From the NCBI GenBank assembly GCA_017642625.1, contig JAGCOQ010000122.1:1-14377 (forward strand): DNA of 14,377 nucleotides, read 5' to 3'. This DNA is from Alphaproteobacteria bacterium. Its GTDB lineage: Bacteria > Pseudomonadota > Alphaproteobacteria > Rs-D84. The notes under the pieces were generated by a model. That model searched no databases, was not told the DNA's origin, and saw only the letters and a program-made list of their open reading frames with translations. Position numbers and translations under genes: made by a program. Shown one piece after another: positions 1 to 7,697 of this stretch. The stretch's first letter is position 1; every line of letters begins with the position of its first letter.

Positions 1-269
1 GTAATGAACTGACGATGACCCTTGGTCCGACGATAGTTTTGACGACGTTTTTTCTTGAACACCAAAACTTTGTCAGCGCGTTTCTGTTCAACCACTTCGG
101 CAACAACTTTTGCACCATCAATTGTTGGTGTGCCGATTTTTTCGCCAAGCATTAAAACTTGGTCAAATTCAATTTTGCCGTCGGCATTCAGTTTTTCAAC
201 CTTGATAACATCGCCCTTTTGCACGCGATATTGTTTGCCGCCGGTTTGAAAGATTGCAAAATCGCTCAT
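1..269 (-). CDS. rplU: 50S ribosomal protein L21, 5' part (runs off the window)
   Basis: L21 binds 23S rRNA in the large ribosomal subunit. Read on the minus strand from the ATG at 269-267, the protein begins [20 protein letters not shown], the usual L21 N-terminus. It continues to a basic stretch with [16 protein letters not shown], the L21 signature of lysine and arginine residues followed by GHRQ. About 89 codons are visible. L21 is usually about 100-105 residues, so roughly the last dozen residues lie outside the window. A good promoter lies at 333-360, directly downstream of the terminator of the preceding gene, so rplU is its own transcription unit here. The partner rpmA (L27), which normally follows rplU, would be expected beyond the left edge but cannot be seen. 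Confidence 0.96.
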   Translation of the reverse strand, partial: MSDFAIFQTGGKQYRVQKGDVIKVEKLNADGKIEFDQVLMLGEKIGTPTIDGAKVVAEVVEQKRADKVLVFKKKRRQNYRRTKGHRQFI

Positions 270-332
270 ATTCTTGCTCTTTTTGTTCGTTTTTTATACT
301 TTTTTCGCACTTTTGTCGAAAAGTTTATGCAA

Positions 333-360
333 ATTGTATATTTTTTAAGCAAAAAGTCAA
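333..360 (-). promoter_or_regulatory. Sigma70-type promoter of rplU
   Basis: On the minus strand, TTGACT (360-355) and TACAAT (338-333) are separated by 16 bp. The predicted transcription start is near 327, giving a leader of about 58 nt before the rplU ATG. The stretch is very AT-rich and lies just after the terminator of the upstream gene. Found by eye. Confidence 0.6.
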
Positions 361-381
361 GTTTTTTGTTAAAAATAAAAA

Positions 382-399
382 ACCGCCCAAACGGGCGGT
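382..399 (-). terminator. Rho-independent terminator after the 704-aa gene
   Basis: A perfect 7-bp stem (ACCGCCC / GGGCGGT) closes an AAAC loop. On the minus strand it is followed by a T-rich run (TTTTTATTTTT). It starts about 18 bp after the stop codon at 418, so it ends the 704-aa gene's transcript before the rplU promoter. Confidence 0.85.
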
Positions 400-417
400 A
401 ATTTATTTGATCTATCG

Positions 418-2532
418 TTAATTTGACTCGGTCGGCCATGTACGTATGGCCTCGACACCGGAATCGCGTAAGCAATGTTCACGGAATGCCGCAGAATCAC
501 CTTTCTCGCCGGTCGCTATCAGACTCGCGCTGTCGCTGGCACCCTTCAATATTTCATTCAGGGTTACGATATTACGACATGTGTTTTGGGTATAATCCTG
601 AGCGTTCAAACACTGAGAATTATCTTGCTTGTCGATAATCGCCATAATTGGTGATGTAGATGGATTACAAATCATCGTTTCATAGCAATGCGGAACATTT
701 GCAACCTGGGCACAGTATGTCTTGATACGTGCAGTTGACCATTTTGCCCCAGACGATGTTGTATTCGACGCCTGTGTTTCATAACAATCATAGATTTCGC
801 TTAAGCATTCGTCGAAATTCGTGCTGGCTGTGACCGCCGCGGACCTAACACTTTCGCGTTCTTCGTTGGCAAATTCAAGACGTTTCTGTTGCAACGCTTG
901 TTTCGCAGCCACTTTCTGATAACCAATATTTTGTGCGGTTGCACGCAGTTGTTCACCATACGCGTCGCAATCTGCGTTCGCATCCAGCGCATATTTCTGC
1001 ATAATGCTGCGACGTGCATCCGCAACCGGTCCACGCAATGATGAATATGGATCGCCCGACGCTGATGTATAACCAAAGCATGTCGCCGAATTAGATGAAG
1101 AATAACCAGTATTCGGTGTCACAAAGTTCAATTCATATGTTCCGGTATTATTGACCGAAATCACACTGTTATAGTTATATGGACATTGTGATGCACCATT
1201 ACCACATTTACGTCCGCCAGATGGTGGTGTGCCGCACGCTTCGTAAATACCATTAAAACAGGAATCCAAAACACGCGCACAAACATTGTTATGGGCATAC
1301 TCAAATAATTCATAGCCCCACGTTTCCGCCAATGAATCTTTCAAATCTTCACTGGACGCAAATGCGCCATCCAGACCCGCCAAACCACTAACCACAGAAT
1401 TGACAACACCCAACGCACTTAACAAGTTGTCGTCATTGTTGGAAAGTATCGTAATTGTCTGTTCCTTGGCGGTTGCCCACGCTTGCAAAGATGCCAAAAT
1501 ATCACTGGACGAACCATCTATGTTATCAAGGTCAAACCCGAAAGTATTGCCTTCTTCTTCACAATACGACGGCGAAATAGTTCTGCTACATTTATTTTTA
1601 TCGTATATCGTGTGTGCTTGGCACCATGCGGTCATATATTCATCACCACTGGTGTATTTCACGCCACCTTCGGTCAAAGGTTTAGCAGAAGTTATAATAC
1701 TTGCTTTACCGCTGGCTTCTTGCCACGAAACACAGTTCATAACCTTTTCAGCATCAGTTAATTGGAACGCTTCGGAAACATCTTTACCCTTGTTCGCAAT
1801 CAACAACGCCAATTCACCCGCAACCTTAATCAATTCTTCATTTGCGCTTTCCAGTGCTGTTTCTGCTTCGGCAAACGCCTTTACACGACCAGCGCATGCA
1901 CATCTGCGCTGTGCGGTATTACGTGCCGTACAAATTTCGTCCATACATGTATAGTATGATTCCATACAGTTGTTATACGCATCTGTGGAAATCAAACCAG
2001 TGCTGGAATCGATAATGTTAGAATAGTTTCCAGTATACAACTTACTGGACAAATATGTGTATGTATTCGCGCGTGATGTATTGTATGCCGCCTGCATTGC
2101 GGGACCTTGGTGCGATATACGCGCCTTGGCGTCCGACGTGGTTCGCGCGACGACATTACGTGATGTATTACGCGCACTTACACGCGATACAACATTACGA
2201 TTTGTGGTTGCACGTGATGATGCGTCTGTTGTTGCACGCGACACAACATTACGAGATTGTGCCGCATTATTTCTGTTTGTGGTTGCACCCGTTGTCCGTG
2301 CGACAGTTGCCGCGGAAACCCCACGATTTACCATACGTCCCGATGCACGATTTGTCGCATTGGAACGTGCGTTTGCCCCCGAAGGCTGCATAGGCACAAC
2401 AGCCGGCGCAACAGGGTCAGCCAACACCGCCCGCATAGACAAGAATGTCGAGCAAACAAAGAAAGCACCCGCCAAAAGGAACACTGTTCCCATAGCATTT
2501 TTTGCAACAGATGCGATATCACGTCTATTCAT
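418..2532 (-). CDS. Exported cysteine-module protein, 704 aa, function unknown
   Basis: I do not recognise a named family. The ATG at 2532 has an AGGAG Shine-Dalgarno 7 bases upstream. Residues about 13-38 form a hydrophobic signal sequence or anchor ending AVLA before DP, so the rest is probably periplasmic or surface-exposed. Residues about 50-140 are low-complexity, rich in Arg, Asn, Thr, Ser and Ala, with repeated RNVV[SA]R motifs. The main body has 24 cysteines after the signal. They recur in look-alike modules: C189-x6-C196-x4-C201 followed by RRCAC (211-213); C418-x6-C425-x7-C433; and C576-x6-C583. The segments 216-247 and 536-570 are Ala/Glu-rich and probably helical. Disulphide bonding is likely but inferred. 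It has its own promoter and terminator. The repeated cysteine modules suggest a structural envelope or surface protein; no catalytic motif is visible. Confidence 0.85.
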   Translation of the reverse strand: MNRRDIASVAKNAMGTVFLLAGAFFVCSTFLSMRAVLADPVAPAVVPMQPSGANARSNATNRASGRMVNRGVSAATVARTTGATTNRNNAAQSRNVVSRATTDASSRATTNRNVVSRVSARNTSRNVVARTTSDAKARISHQGPAMQAAYNTSRANTYTYLSSKLYTGNYSNIIDSSTGLISTDAYNNCMESYYTCMDEICTARNTAQRRCACAGRVKAFAEAETALESANEELIKVAGELALLIANKGKDVSEAFQLTDAEKVMNCVSWQEASGKASIITSAKPLTEGGVKYTSGDEYMTAWCQAHTIYDKNKCSRTISPSYCEEEGNTFGFDLDNIDGSSSDILASLQAWATAKEQTITILSNNDDNLLSALGVVNSVVSGLAGLDGAFASSEDLKDSLAETWGYELFEYAHNNVCARVLDSCFNGIYEACGTPPSGGRKCGNGASQCPYNYNSVISVNNTGTYELNFVTPNTGYSSSNSATCFGYTSASGDPYSSLRGPVADARRSIMQKYALDANADCDAYGEQLRATAQNIGYQKVAAKQALQQKRLEFANEERESVRSAAVTASTNFDECLSEIYDCYETQASNTTSSGAKWSTARIKTYCAQVANVPHCYETMICNPSTSPIMAIIDKQDNSQCLNAQDYTQNTCRNIVTLNEILKGASDSASLIATGEKGDSAAFREHCLRDSGVEAIRTWPTESN

Positions 2533-2544
2533 TCATACTCTCCT

Positions 2545-2569
2545 GCGGACGCAAAGCCAACAAATCCGC
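2545..2569 (-). promoter_or_regulatory. Small inverted repeat in the leader, abutting the ribosome binding site
   Basis: In the predicted leader of the 704-aa gene, GCGGA and TCCGC could pair across a 15-nt loop. The stem ends directly next to the AGGAG ribosome binding site (2544-2540). A 5-bp stem is weak, so a role in translation control is speculative. Confidence 0.2.
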
Positions 2570-2616
2570 CCTTTTATGGTATGCGCGACGGCACACCACT
2601 ATTATAGTTTGTATTT

Positions 2617-2645
2617 ATTATACCATTTTTAGCGCAATCTGTAAA
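2617..2645 (-). promoter_or_regulatory. Promoter of the 704-aa gene, extended -10
   Basis: On the minus strand, TTTACA (2645-2640), a 17-bp spacer and a perfect TATAAT (2622-2617) preceded by TGG, which gives an extended -10 element. The predicted start is near 2610 and the leader about 78 nt. Confidence 0.7.
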
Positions 2646-2684
2646 GTCAGAAAACATAATCTGGACAAACATACGGAAATAAAA

Positions 2685-2702
2685 AATGCCCCGAAGGGCA
2701 TT
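2685..2702 (-). terminator. Rho-independent terminator after the 147-aa gene
   Basis: The stem AATGCCC / GGGCATT reads on the minus strand with a TTCG tetraloop and is followed by TTTTATTT. It lies 5 bp past the stop codon at 2708. It separates this gene from the promoter of the 704-aa gene on the same strand. Confidence 0.85.
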
Positions 2703-2707
2703 ATTTT

Positions 2708-3151
2708 TTATTCGGCACTTGGTTTAAACATGTTTTTAAACAAACTACCTGTCTCTTTTGCATCCGCTTCAACTTGTTTTGCGGCCGCTTTAACTTCTTC
2801 AACAGTGTTTTTAACTTCTGCGACCTGGGCATTAGCGGTATCTTTCGCTTCTGTTTCGGCGGCATTTGCCATACCGGTCACTTCGGCGGCTTGTTCTGTG
2901 ACTGATTTTTTAACAAAGTTCGCACATTTTTTTGACAAAGATTTCACATTATCAATCAAACATGTTGGTATTGTTTTTTCGCCAGTCAAGATTTCCGGAC
3001 AGAACTTGCTGACTTCATCTGTGTTGCATGCTTCGGACAATGTTGTTGGTTCGGCCTCTTTCTGACCAAAGCCCAAGAAATCCAACCAACCTGCATTTGC
3101 AGATGTGGCGACCAAAACAGCTGATAACACCATGACTATCTTTTTTTCCAT
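2708..3151 (-). CDS. Exported protein with a four-cysteine GLG1-like domain and helical tail, 147 aa
   Basis: The ATG at 3151 is preceded by AAGGGG. Residues 1-20 are a clear signal peptide (MEKKIVMVLSAVLVATSANA, predicted cleavage before G21). Residues 40-80 hold C42-x8-C51-x12-C64-x11-C76 with the pattern C...vskfCPEi...ip.CL.dn...lskkC. This resembles the cysteine-rich repeat of the Golgi apparatus protein 1 family (PF00839), which also occurs in many bacterial secreted proteins. Residues about 84-137 are Ala, Glu, Lys and Val rich and would form a long amphipathic helix or coiled coil. The gene is single, with its own promoter (3180-3208) and terminator. A periplasmic role is likely; the specific function is unknown. 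The family match is from memory and was not searched. Confidence 0.85.
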   Translation of the reverse strand: MEKKIVMVLSAVLVATSANAGWLDFLGFGQKEAEPTTLSEACNTDEVSKFCPEILTGEKTIPTCLIDNVKSLSKKCANFVKKSVTEQAAEVTGMANAAETEAKDTANAQVAEVKNTVEEVKAAAKQVEADAKETGSLFKNMFKPSAE

Positions 3152-3179
3152 TGTTTCCCCTTTTTGTTTGTATATTCAA

Positions 3180-3208
3180 ATGATAAAATGAAATCAACAC
3201 CAGGTCAA
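3180..3208 (-). promoter_or_regulatory. Promoter of the 147-aa exported protein gene
   Basis: On the minus strand, TTGACC (3208-3203) and TATCAT (3185-3180) are 17 bp apart. It faces away from the deacylase promoter, whose -35 begins 23 bp beyond it, so the two envelope genes share one short divergent control region. Confidence 0.55.
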
Positions 3209-3230
3209 TAAATTTAATAGGAAAACTTCC

Positions 3231-3258
3231 TTGCCAAGAAAATAAAAATAATTATAAT
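3231..3258 (+). promoter_or_regulatory. Promoter of the PagL-like gene
   Basis: TTGCCA (3231-3236), a 16-bp spacer and a perfect TATAAT (3253-3258). Transcription should begin near 3265, leaving a short leader of about 23 nt that contains the GGAAAGGA ribosome binding site. Confidence 0.7.
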
Positions 3259-3287
3259 GCCAATCGTCACTCGGAAAGGATTTTATC

Positions 3288-3845
3288 GTGAATAAAGTTT
3301 TGATTGCCACAACATTTGCAATCTTATCTGGGGCCGCATTTGCCACAGAAAACCCGATGTTTGGTGTGGATACAAAGAATTCAATCGCACTGAACATAGC
3401 GCAAAGCACCGGCAGTCATAATATACGAAAACTTGTCTGGTTTCCCGATTGGGAAATATCACCACAAACATTTGTTATGTTGACCTATGCCCAGCCGATG
3501 GAGATTTTACGTCTGCCGTCACGCATGAATATAAGCGTGGTGCAAAATATCGCCTATGAATCCAGCAAGGGGCTTTCTTTTATCGGCGTTGGCGCATCGT
3601 GGGATATCGCATTGGTACAATATCATGGCTTTTATCTGGGCATTGGAATCGGGCCATATTACCGCGACAATCATGACCGCTGGGTGTCCAGCCGCTTTAT
3701 GTTCGGCGAAAAGGTGTTTTTGGGCAAAAACATAACTGACCGGTGGCACGGGGAATTGTTCACGATACACTTTTCAAACGGTGATTTAACCGAAATAAAC
3801 CACGGATTTAACTTCGTTGGTATCGGCGTGAATTACAGCTTTTAA
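3288..3845 (+). CDS. PagL-like lipid A 3-O-deacylase / acyloxyacyl hydrolase, 185 aa
   Basis: PagL enzymes sit in the outer membrane as 8-strand beta-barrels and remove the 3-O acyl chain of lipid A. The start is GTG at 3288, fixed by GGAAAGGA 7 bases upstream. Residues 1-19 are a signal peptide (cleavage near AFA). The rest alternates hydrophobic and polar residues as barrel strands do, and the protein ends in an aromatic residue (VNYSF), typical of outer-membrane proteins. Near the C-terminus, H161-F-S163-N164-G matches the PagL catalytic HxSN motif, followed by N171-x-G173 at the expected spacing. Aligned from memory to Pseudomonas aeruginosa PagL (H126, S128, E140), the glutamate position is N175 here; E169 is the nearest acid. 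Activity is therefore not certain. No terminator follows, so some read-through into the next gene is possible. Confidence 0.82.
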   Translation: MNKVLIATTFAILSGAAFATENPMFGVDTKNSIALNIAQSTGSHNIRKLVWFPDWEISPQTFVMLTYAQPMEILRLPSRMNISVVQNIAYESSKGLSFIGVGASWDIALVQYHGFYLGIGIGPYYRDNHDRWVSSRFMFGEKVFLGKNITDRWHGELFTIHFSNGDLTEINHGFNFVGIGVNYSF

Positions 3846-3848
3846 TAA

Positions 3849-3876
3849 TTGACATTGCCGTACCATATGCTACATT
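3849..3876 (+). promoter_or_regulatory. Probable promoter of the tandem-domain gene pair
   Basis: Consensus TTGACA (3849-3854), a 16-bp spacer and TACATT (3871-3876). It starts 4 bases after the deacylase stop codon. The -35 is perfect and the -10 is moderate. Confidence 0.5.
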
Positions 3877-3896
3877 GACAAAAAAGAGTTATTGGT

Positions 3897-4574
3897 ATGG
3901 CAAAAATTGAAGAATTGTATGATTTTATCGATAGTTTGACGTTCGGCAATATGTATGACAAAAGAGCCGACGGCGACCGCAACAATCGTTACCTTAGTTA
4001 TTGGGGTAATCCCGAATTCCCAAGCGAAGAAACTCTTTGCGTTAAAGTTTATGATACGCATATGTTTATTGAAAAACGGGTTTTTCTACGCCCACAATCA
4101 ATTACAGAAACAGTTTATCGCAACACCCCAGAAGGCGAGGATATTGTCCAGCGTTTCATCACCGCAATGACAAAAAAATGTGATAAAACCGCAAAAGAAA
4201 ATGGATTTCAATGTCCCGGTGAATTAAGACCTGGAATAACCACCATCACGAATTTCAACGATGTTTATACACTTATCAAATCTAAGAATTTTCAATTAAC
4301 AGAACACAAAGATCCGGCACACCCCGACGAATATGTGTTCTATGATTTATACAACTTTTATACCCACGAAAAAATTATCATTGATATTTACAAGGATCGT
4401 ATGGAACTTTCTAAACTCACACTCAATGTTCCTGAATACCAATATCGTGAAACGATACAACGTAAAGGGCAACTGGGCGCAAATGTTGTTGATAATTTTA
4501 TAGAAGCCCTGTCAAGAAGAAGGGGTCGTATCGTTTATGATGGGGTTATGGAACAAAAAGGGAAAACAAAATGA
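3897..4574 (+). CDS. Unknown protein with two copies of an unrecognised domain, 225 aa
   Basis: No known family is recognised and there is no signal peptide, so it is probably cytoplasmic. The ATG at 3897 has AAGAG at a suitable distance. The protein is an internal duplication. Half 1 (about 4-93) and half 2 (about 117-207) each begin with a motif like nxxdlYxfIxSxxF, then a strand-like segment (VKVYDTHMFIEK; IDIYKDRMELSK), then a Tyr/Glu-containing strand (ITETVYR; YRETIQR), and end in a helix (EDIVQRFITAMTKK; ANVVDNFIEALSRR). The next gene encodes a third copy and overlaps by 4 bases (ATGA), so the two products are probably translated together and may form one complex. Two central cysteines (C95, C106) lie in the linker. 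A regulatory or binding role is possible, but I cannot assign one. Confidence 0.85.
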   Translation: MAKIEELYDFIDSLTFGNMYDKRADGDRNNRYLSYWGNPEFPSEETLCVKVYDTHMFIEKRVFLRPQSITETVYRNTPEGEDIVQRFITAMTKKCDKTAKENGFQCPGELRPGITTITNFNDVYTLIKSKNFQLTEHKDPAHPDEYVFYDLYNFYTHEKIIIDIYKDRMELSKLTLNVPEYQYRETIQRKGQLGANVVDNFIEALSRRRGRIVYDGVMEQKGKTK

Positions 4575-4897
4575 TTCAAAACATTGACGATATTTACAAC
4601 CTTATCAGTTCGCAGACCTATCAAAAGGATTATGAACCGGTAATGCCAGTAAAACACAGGAAGAAATATCCCCAAGGTACCCACGTGTTCTTTAATCGTG
4701 CGGGCAGTCTTGATTACATTAGTGTTAAAGTGACCGGCAGTTATATAGAGGTTTATAAATTAGCGAATGGGAAATCCGAATATTATGAAGAAATCCGCAC
4801 AACCAACAAAACAGGCAGACAGATACTAGATCGTTTTGCAAAATTGCTGTCTCAAAAAAATATGGAAGCAATGATTCTACACATAAATTCGTTGTAA
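4571..4897 (+). CDS. Unknown single-domain protein, third copy of the same domain, 108 aa
   Basis: The start codon overlaps the stop of the preceding gene (ATGA at 4571-4574), so translation is probably coupled. The product is one copy of the domain found twice in its neighbour. It has IQNIDDIYNLISSQTYQ at the N-terminus, a strand pair around ISVKVTGSYIEVYKL (about 50-64), YYEEIRTT, and a closing helix GRQILDRFAKLLSQK (about 81-95). There are no cysteines, signal peptide or membrane segment. It ends just before a bidirectional terminator at 4920-4933. The pair most likely arose by duplication followed by splitting or fusion; the function is unknown. Confidence 0.85.
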   Translation: MIQNIDDIYNLISSQTYQKDYEPVMPVKHRKKYPQGTHVFFNRAGSLDYISVKVTGSYIEVYKLANGKSEYYEEIRTTNKTGRQILDRFAKLLSQKNMEAMILHINSL

Positions 4898-4919
4898 ATA
4901 TTTTACCAATAAAAAAAAA

Positions 4920-4933
4920 CGCCCAAACGGGCG
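4920..4933. terminator. Bidirectional terminator between convergent genes
   Basis: The stem CGCCC / GGGCG with an AAAC loop is flanked by nine A residues on the left and seven T residues on the right, so it works in both directions. It ends the tandem-domain pair (+) and ppdK (-), whose stop codons lie 23 and 13 bp away. Confidence 0.88.
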
Positions 4934-4945
4934 TTTTTTTGTGTC

Positions 4946-7603
4946 TTACTTGCGTGGGTATTTAACCGCTGCCTGTGCCGCCGCAAGACGTGCGATTGGC
5001 ACGCGGAACGGACTGCACGAAACAGAATTAAATCCACATTTATGGAAGAACTCGATAGAGTCAGGATCGCCACCGTGTTCACCGCAAACACCAAGATGGA
5101 TTTTATCACCCTTGGTTGCGCGTGCCTTGGAAACGGCATCCTTGATTAACAAACCGACACCCAATTGGTCAACCGATGCAAACGGATCTGCGACATAAAT
5201 ACCACGTGCGCGATATTCGTCCAAGATTTTGCCCGTATCATCACGACTCATACCCAATGTTGTTTGTGTCAAATCGTTTGTTCCGAATTCAAAGAACTCA
5301 CAAGATTCTGCGATTTCATTTGCCAACACCGCAGCGCGTGGCAATTCAATCATAGAACCAACTGTGTAATCGACACTGTCGCCGGTTTCTGCAAACAAAC
5401 TTTCCGCTGTTGCATCAATCACCGCTTTAACAATATCGACTTCTTTTTTCGAACCAACCAATGGAACTTCGATTTCAGGCTTCACAACAACACCTGCATT
5501 CTTGCATTCCAACGCCGCCGACAAAATCGCGCGTGTTTGCATTTCACAGATTTCAGGATATGTAATCGCCAAACGGCAACCACGATGACCCAACATCGGG
5601 TTTTGTTCCTTTAACGCTTCACTGCGTTGTTTCACGAATTCAACAGGCTTGCCAATATGTGCCGCCAAGATTGCGATATCTTCTTCGGTGTGTGGCAAGA
5701 ATTCATGAAGTGGTGGGTCAATCAAACGAATTGTGACCGGCAGACCATCCATAATCTTGAACAATTCAACGAAGTCCGCTTTCTGGTATGGCAACAATTT
5801 TGCCAATGCAGCACGACGACCTTCGACATTGTCCGCCAAAATCATTTCGCGCATATCTTGAATACGTGATGGGTCAAAGAACATGTGTTCTGTACGCGCA
5901 AGTCCAATACCTTCGGCACCAAAGTCGCGTGCTTGTTTCGCGTCCTTGGGTGTTTCGGCATTTGCTTTGACCGTCAAAGTTTTGATTTCATCAACCCAAC
6001 CCATCAATGTTCCGAAATTACCGGTCATTTCCACAGATACTGTTGGAACTTTACCTTCGATAATTTCACCCTTGGCACCATCAATAGAAATCCAATCACC
6101 TTCGTTAATAACAACGCCAGATGTTGTTTTCAATGTCTTGGATGCATAATCAATCTTGATATCTGGTGAACCAGACACACATGGTGTTCCCATACCACGC
6201 GCAACAACGGCGGCGTGTGATGTCATACCACCACGCGCAGTGATAACACCTTGGGCTGCGTTCATACCAGCAATATCTTCTGGGGATGTTTCGACGCGGA
6301 TAAGCATAACTTTCTTGCCTTCGGCTGCCCATTTTTCAGCATCTTCGGCATTGAACACCGCTTGACCGACCGCGGCACCTGGGGATGCCGGCAAACCAGT
6401 CGCAATAACTTTCTTTTCTGCTTTTGGATCCAACATAGGATGCAACAAGTGATTCAACTGATCTGCACCAACGCGCAATATTGCTTCTTCTTTGGTCAAC
6501 AAACCTTCTTCGACCATTTCAACCGCCATACGAACAGCCGCCGCCGCAGTGCGTTTACCATTACGGCATTGCAACATCCACAATTTTCCATGTTCGATTG
6601 TGAATTCCATATCTTGCATGTCTTTGTAGTGATGTTCCAATTTTTCGCGAACATCGCACAGTTGTTTATAAACTTCTGGCATTGTTTCTTCCAGAGACTT
6701 GCGACCTGAATCATCTTTGCTCATTGGTTGTGGTGTGCGAATACCCGCAACAACGTCTTCACCTTGGGCATTAATCAGATATTCACCATAGTATTTGTTT
6801 TCGCCGGTTGCAGGGTCGCGACTAAAGCACACACCTGTTGCACTATCATCACCGGAATTACCAAACACCATTGCTTGAACATTGACCGCGGTTCCCCAAT
6901 CACCTGGAATATTATTCAGTTTACGATATGTGATTGCTTTCTTGGACATCCAAGAACCGAACACCGCACCAATACCCAATTTCAATTGTTCCCATGGATC
7001 CTGTGGGAAAACTTTCCCAATCTTGACACCGATTTCTTTGAACTTTTCAACCAATTCTTTCAAATCATCAGCGGTCAATTCAGTATCAACTTTATAACCT
7101 TTTTCTTCCTTCATGCGTTCCAATGTGTGTTCAAACAAATCAATATCTGCACCCAACACAACATCAGAAAACATCATGATGAAACGACGATAAGAATCAT
7201 ATGCAAAACGTTCGTTATTTGCAGACCGCGCCAACGCTTTCACTGTTTCATCATTCAAACCCAAATTCAAAACAGTGTCCATCATACCCGGCATAGAAAC
7301 ACGTGCACCCGAACGCACAGACACCAACAAAGGATTGTTCATATCTGCAAACTTTTTGCCCATGATATTTTCAATGTGCGAAATACCAGCGCGCACTTGG
7401 TCCATCAAATCAGATGGATATGTTTGACTGTGATCATAGTAATATGTGCAAACCTCGGTCGTGACGGTAAAGCCCGCAGGCACCGGCAATCCAACCAAAT
7501 TCATTTCTGCTAAGTTTGCACCTTTGCCACCCAACAGATTACGCATATCGGCGCGCCCTTCGGCGGCACCATTACCAAACGTATAAACCCATTTATTGCT
7601 CAT
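4946..7603 (-). CDS. ppdK: Pyruvate, phosphate dikinase, 885 aa
   Basis: This enzyme interconverts pyruvate + ATP + Pi and PEP + AMP + PPi in the cytoplasm, linking the PEP and pyruvate pools. The ATG at 7603 has AAGGAG 7 bases upstream. An in-frame extension to 7735 has no such site and adds a hydrophobic, non-homologous stretch, so it is rejected. Domains: N-terminal ATP-grasp (about 1-340, opening with VYTFGNG and LLGGKGANLAEM; also VSVRSGARVSMPGMMDT); the phosphohistidine swivelling domain, with the catalytic histidine H463 in GGMTSHAAVVARGMGTP; and the C-terminal PEP/pyruvate TIM barrel, with GHRGCRL, FGTNDLTQ and the catalytic cysteine C840 in CGEHGGDP. The length fits bacterial PPDK (about 875-890). 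All key residues are present. It has its own promoter (7633-7660) and a terminator at 4920-4933. Use in glycolysis or gluconeogenesis depends on the rest of the genome. Confidence 0.98.
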   Translation of the reverse strand: MSNKWVYTFGNGAAEGRADMRNLLGGKGANLAEMNLVGLPVPAGFTVTTEVCTYYYDHSQTYPSDLMDQVRAGISHIENIMGKKFADMNNPLLVSVRSGARVSMPGMMDTVLNLGLNDETVKALARSANNERFAYDSYRRFIMMFSDVVLGADIDLFEHTLERMKEEKGYKVDTELTADDLKELVEKFKEIGVKIGKVFPQDPWEQLKLGIGAVFGSWMSKKAITYRKLNNIPGDWGTAVNVQAMVFGNSGDDSATGVCFSRDPATGENKYYGEYLINAQGEDVVAGIRTPQPMSKDDSGRKSLEETMPEVYKQLCDVREKLEHHYKDMQDMEFTIEHGKLWMLQCRNGKRTAAAAVRMAVEMVEEGLLTKEEAILRVGADQLNHLLHPMLDPKAEKKVIATGLPASPGAAVGQAVFNAEDAEKWAAEGKKVMLIRVETSPEDIAGMNAAQGVITARGGMTSHAAVVARGMGTPCVSGSPDIKIDYASKTLKTTSGVVINEGDWISIDGAKGEIIEGKVPTVSVEMTGNFGTLMGWVDEIKTLTVKANAETPKDAKQARDFGAEGIGLARTEHMFFDPSRIQDMREMILADNVEGRRAALAKLLPYQKADFVELFKIMDGLPVTIRLIDPPLHEFLPHTEEDIAILAAHIGKPVEFVKQRSEALKEQNPMLGHRGCRLAITYPEICEMQTRAILSAALECKNAGVVVKPEIEVPLVGSKKEVDIVKAVIDATAESLFAETGDSVDYTVGSMIELPRAAVLANEIAESCEFFEFGTNDLTQTTLGMSRDDTGKILDEYRARGIYVADPFASVDQLGVGLLIKDAVSKARATKGDKIHLGVCGEHGGDPDSIEFFHKCGFNSVSCSPFRVPIARLAAAQAAVKYPRK

Positions 7604-7632
7604 AAAATCTCCTTTAACTAAAAAGCTAAATG

Positions 7633-7660
7633 ATTGTAAAAAAATACTGACTAAATGCAA
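7633..7660 (-). promoter_or_regulatory. Promoter of ppdK
   Basis: On the minus strand, TTGCAT (7660-7655), a 16-bp spacer and TACAAT (7638-7633), within the 94-bp AT-rich gap after the kinase gene. No terminator separates the kinase gene from ppdK, so read-through is possible. Confidence 0.55.
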
Positions 7661-7697
7661 GTGCAAAAAGCAATAAAAATGAAAAAATATTGTGAAA

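Noticed and set aside
1400..1954. Long plus-strand frames opposite the 704-aa gene (also 2057-2632)
   Set aside because: They are antisense shadows without ribosome binding sites or recognisable domains, while the minus-strand gene has promoter, ribosome binding site, signal sequence and terminator.
6728..7513. A 261-residue plus-strand frame opposite ppdK
   Set aside because: It is a shadow of a strongly conserved gene, with Cys/His/Phe-rich nonsense composition.
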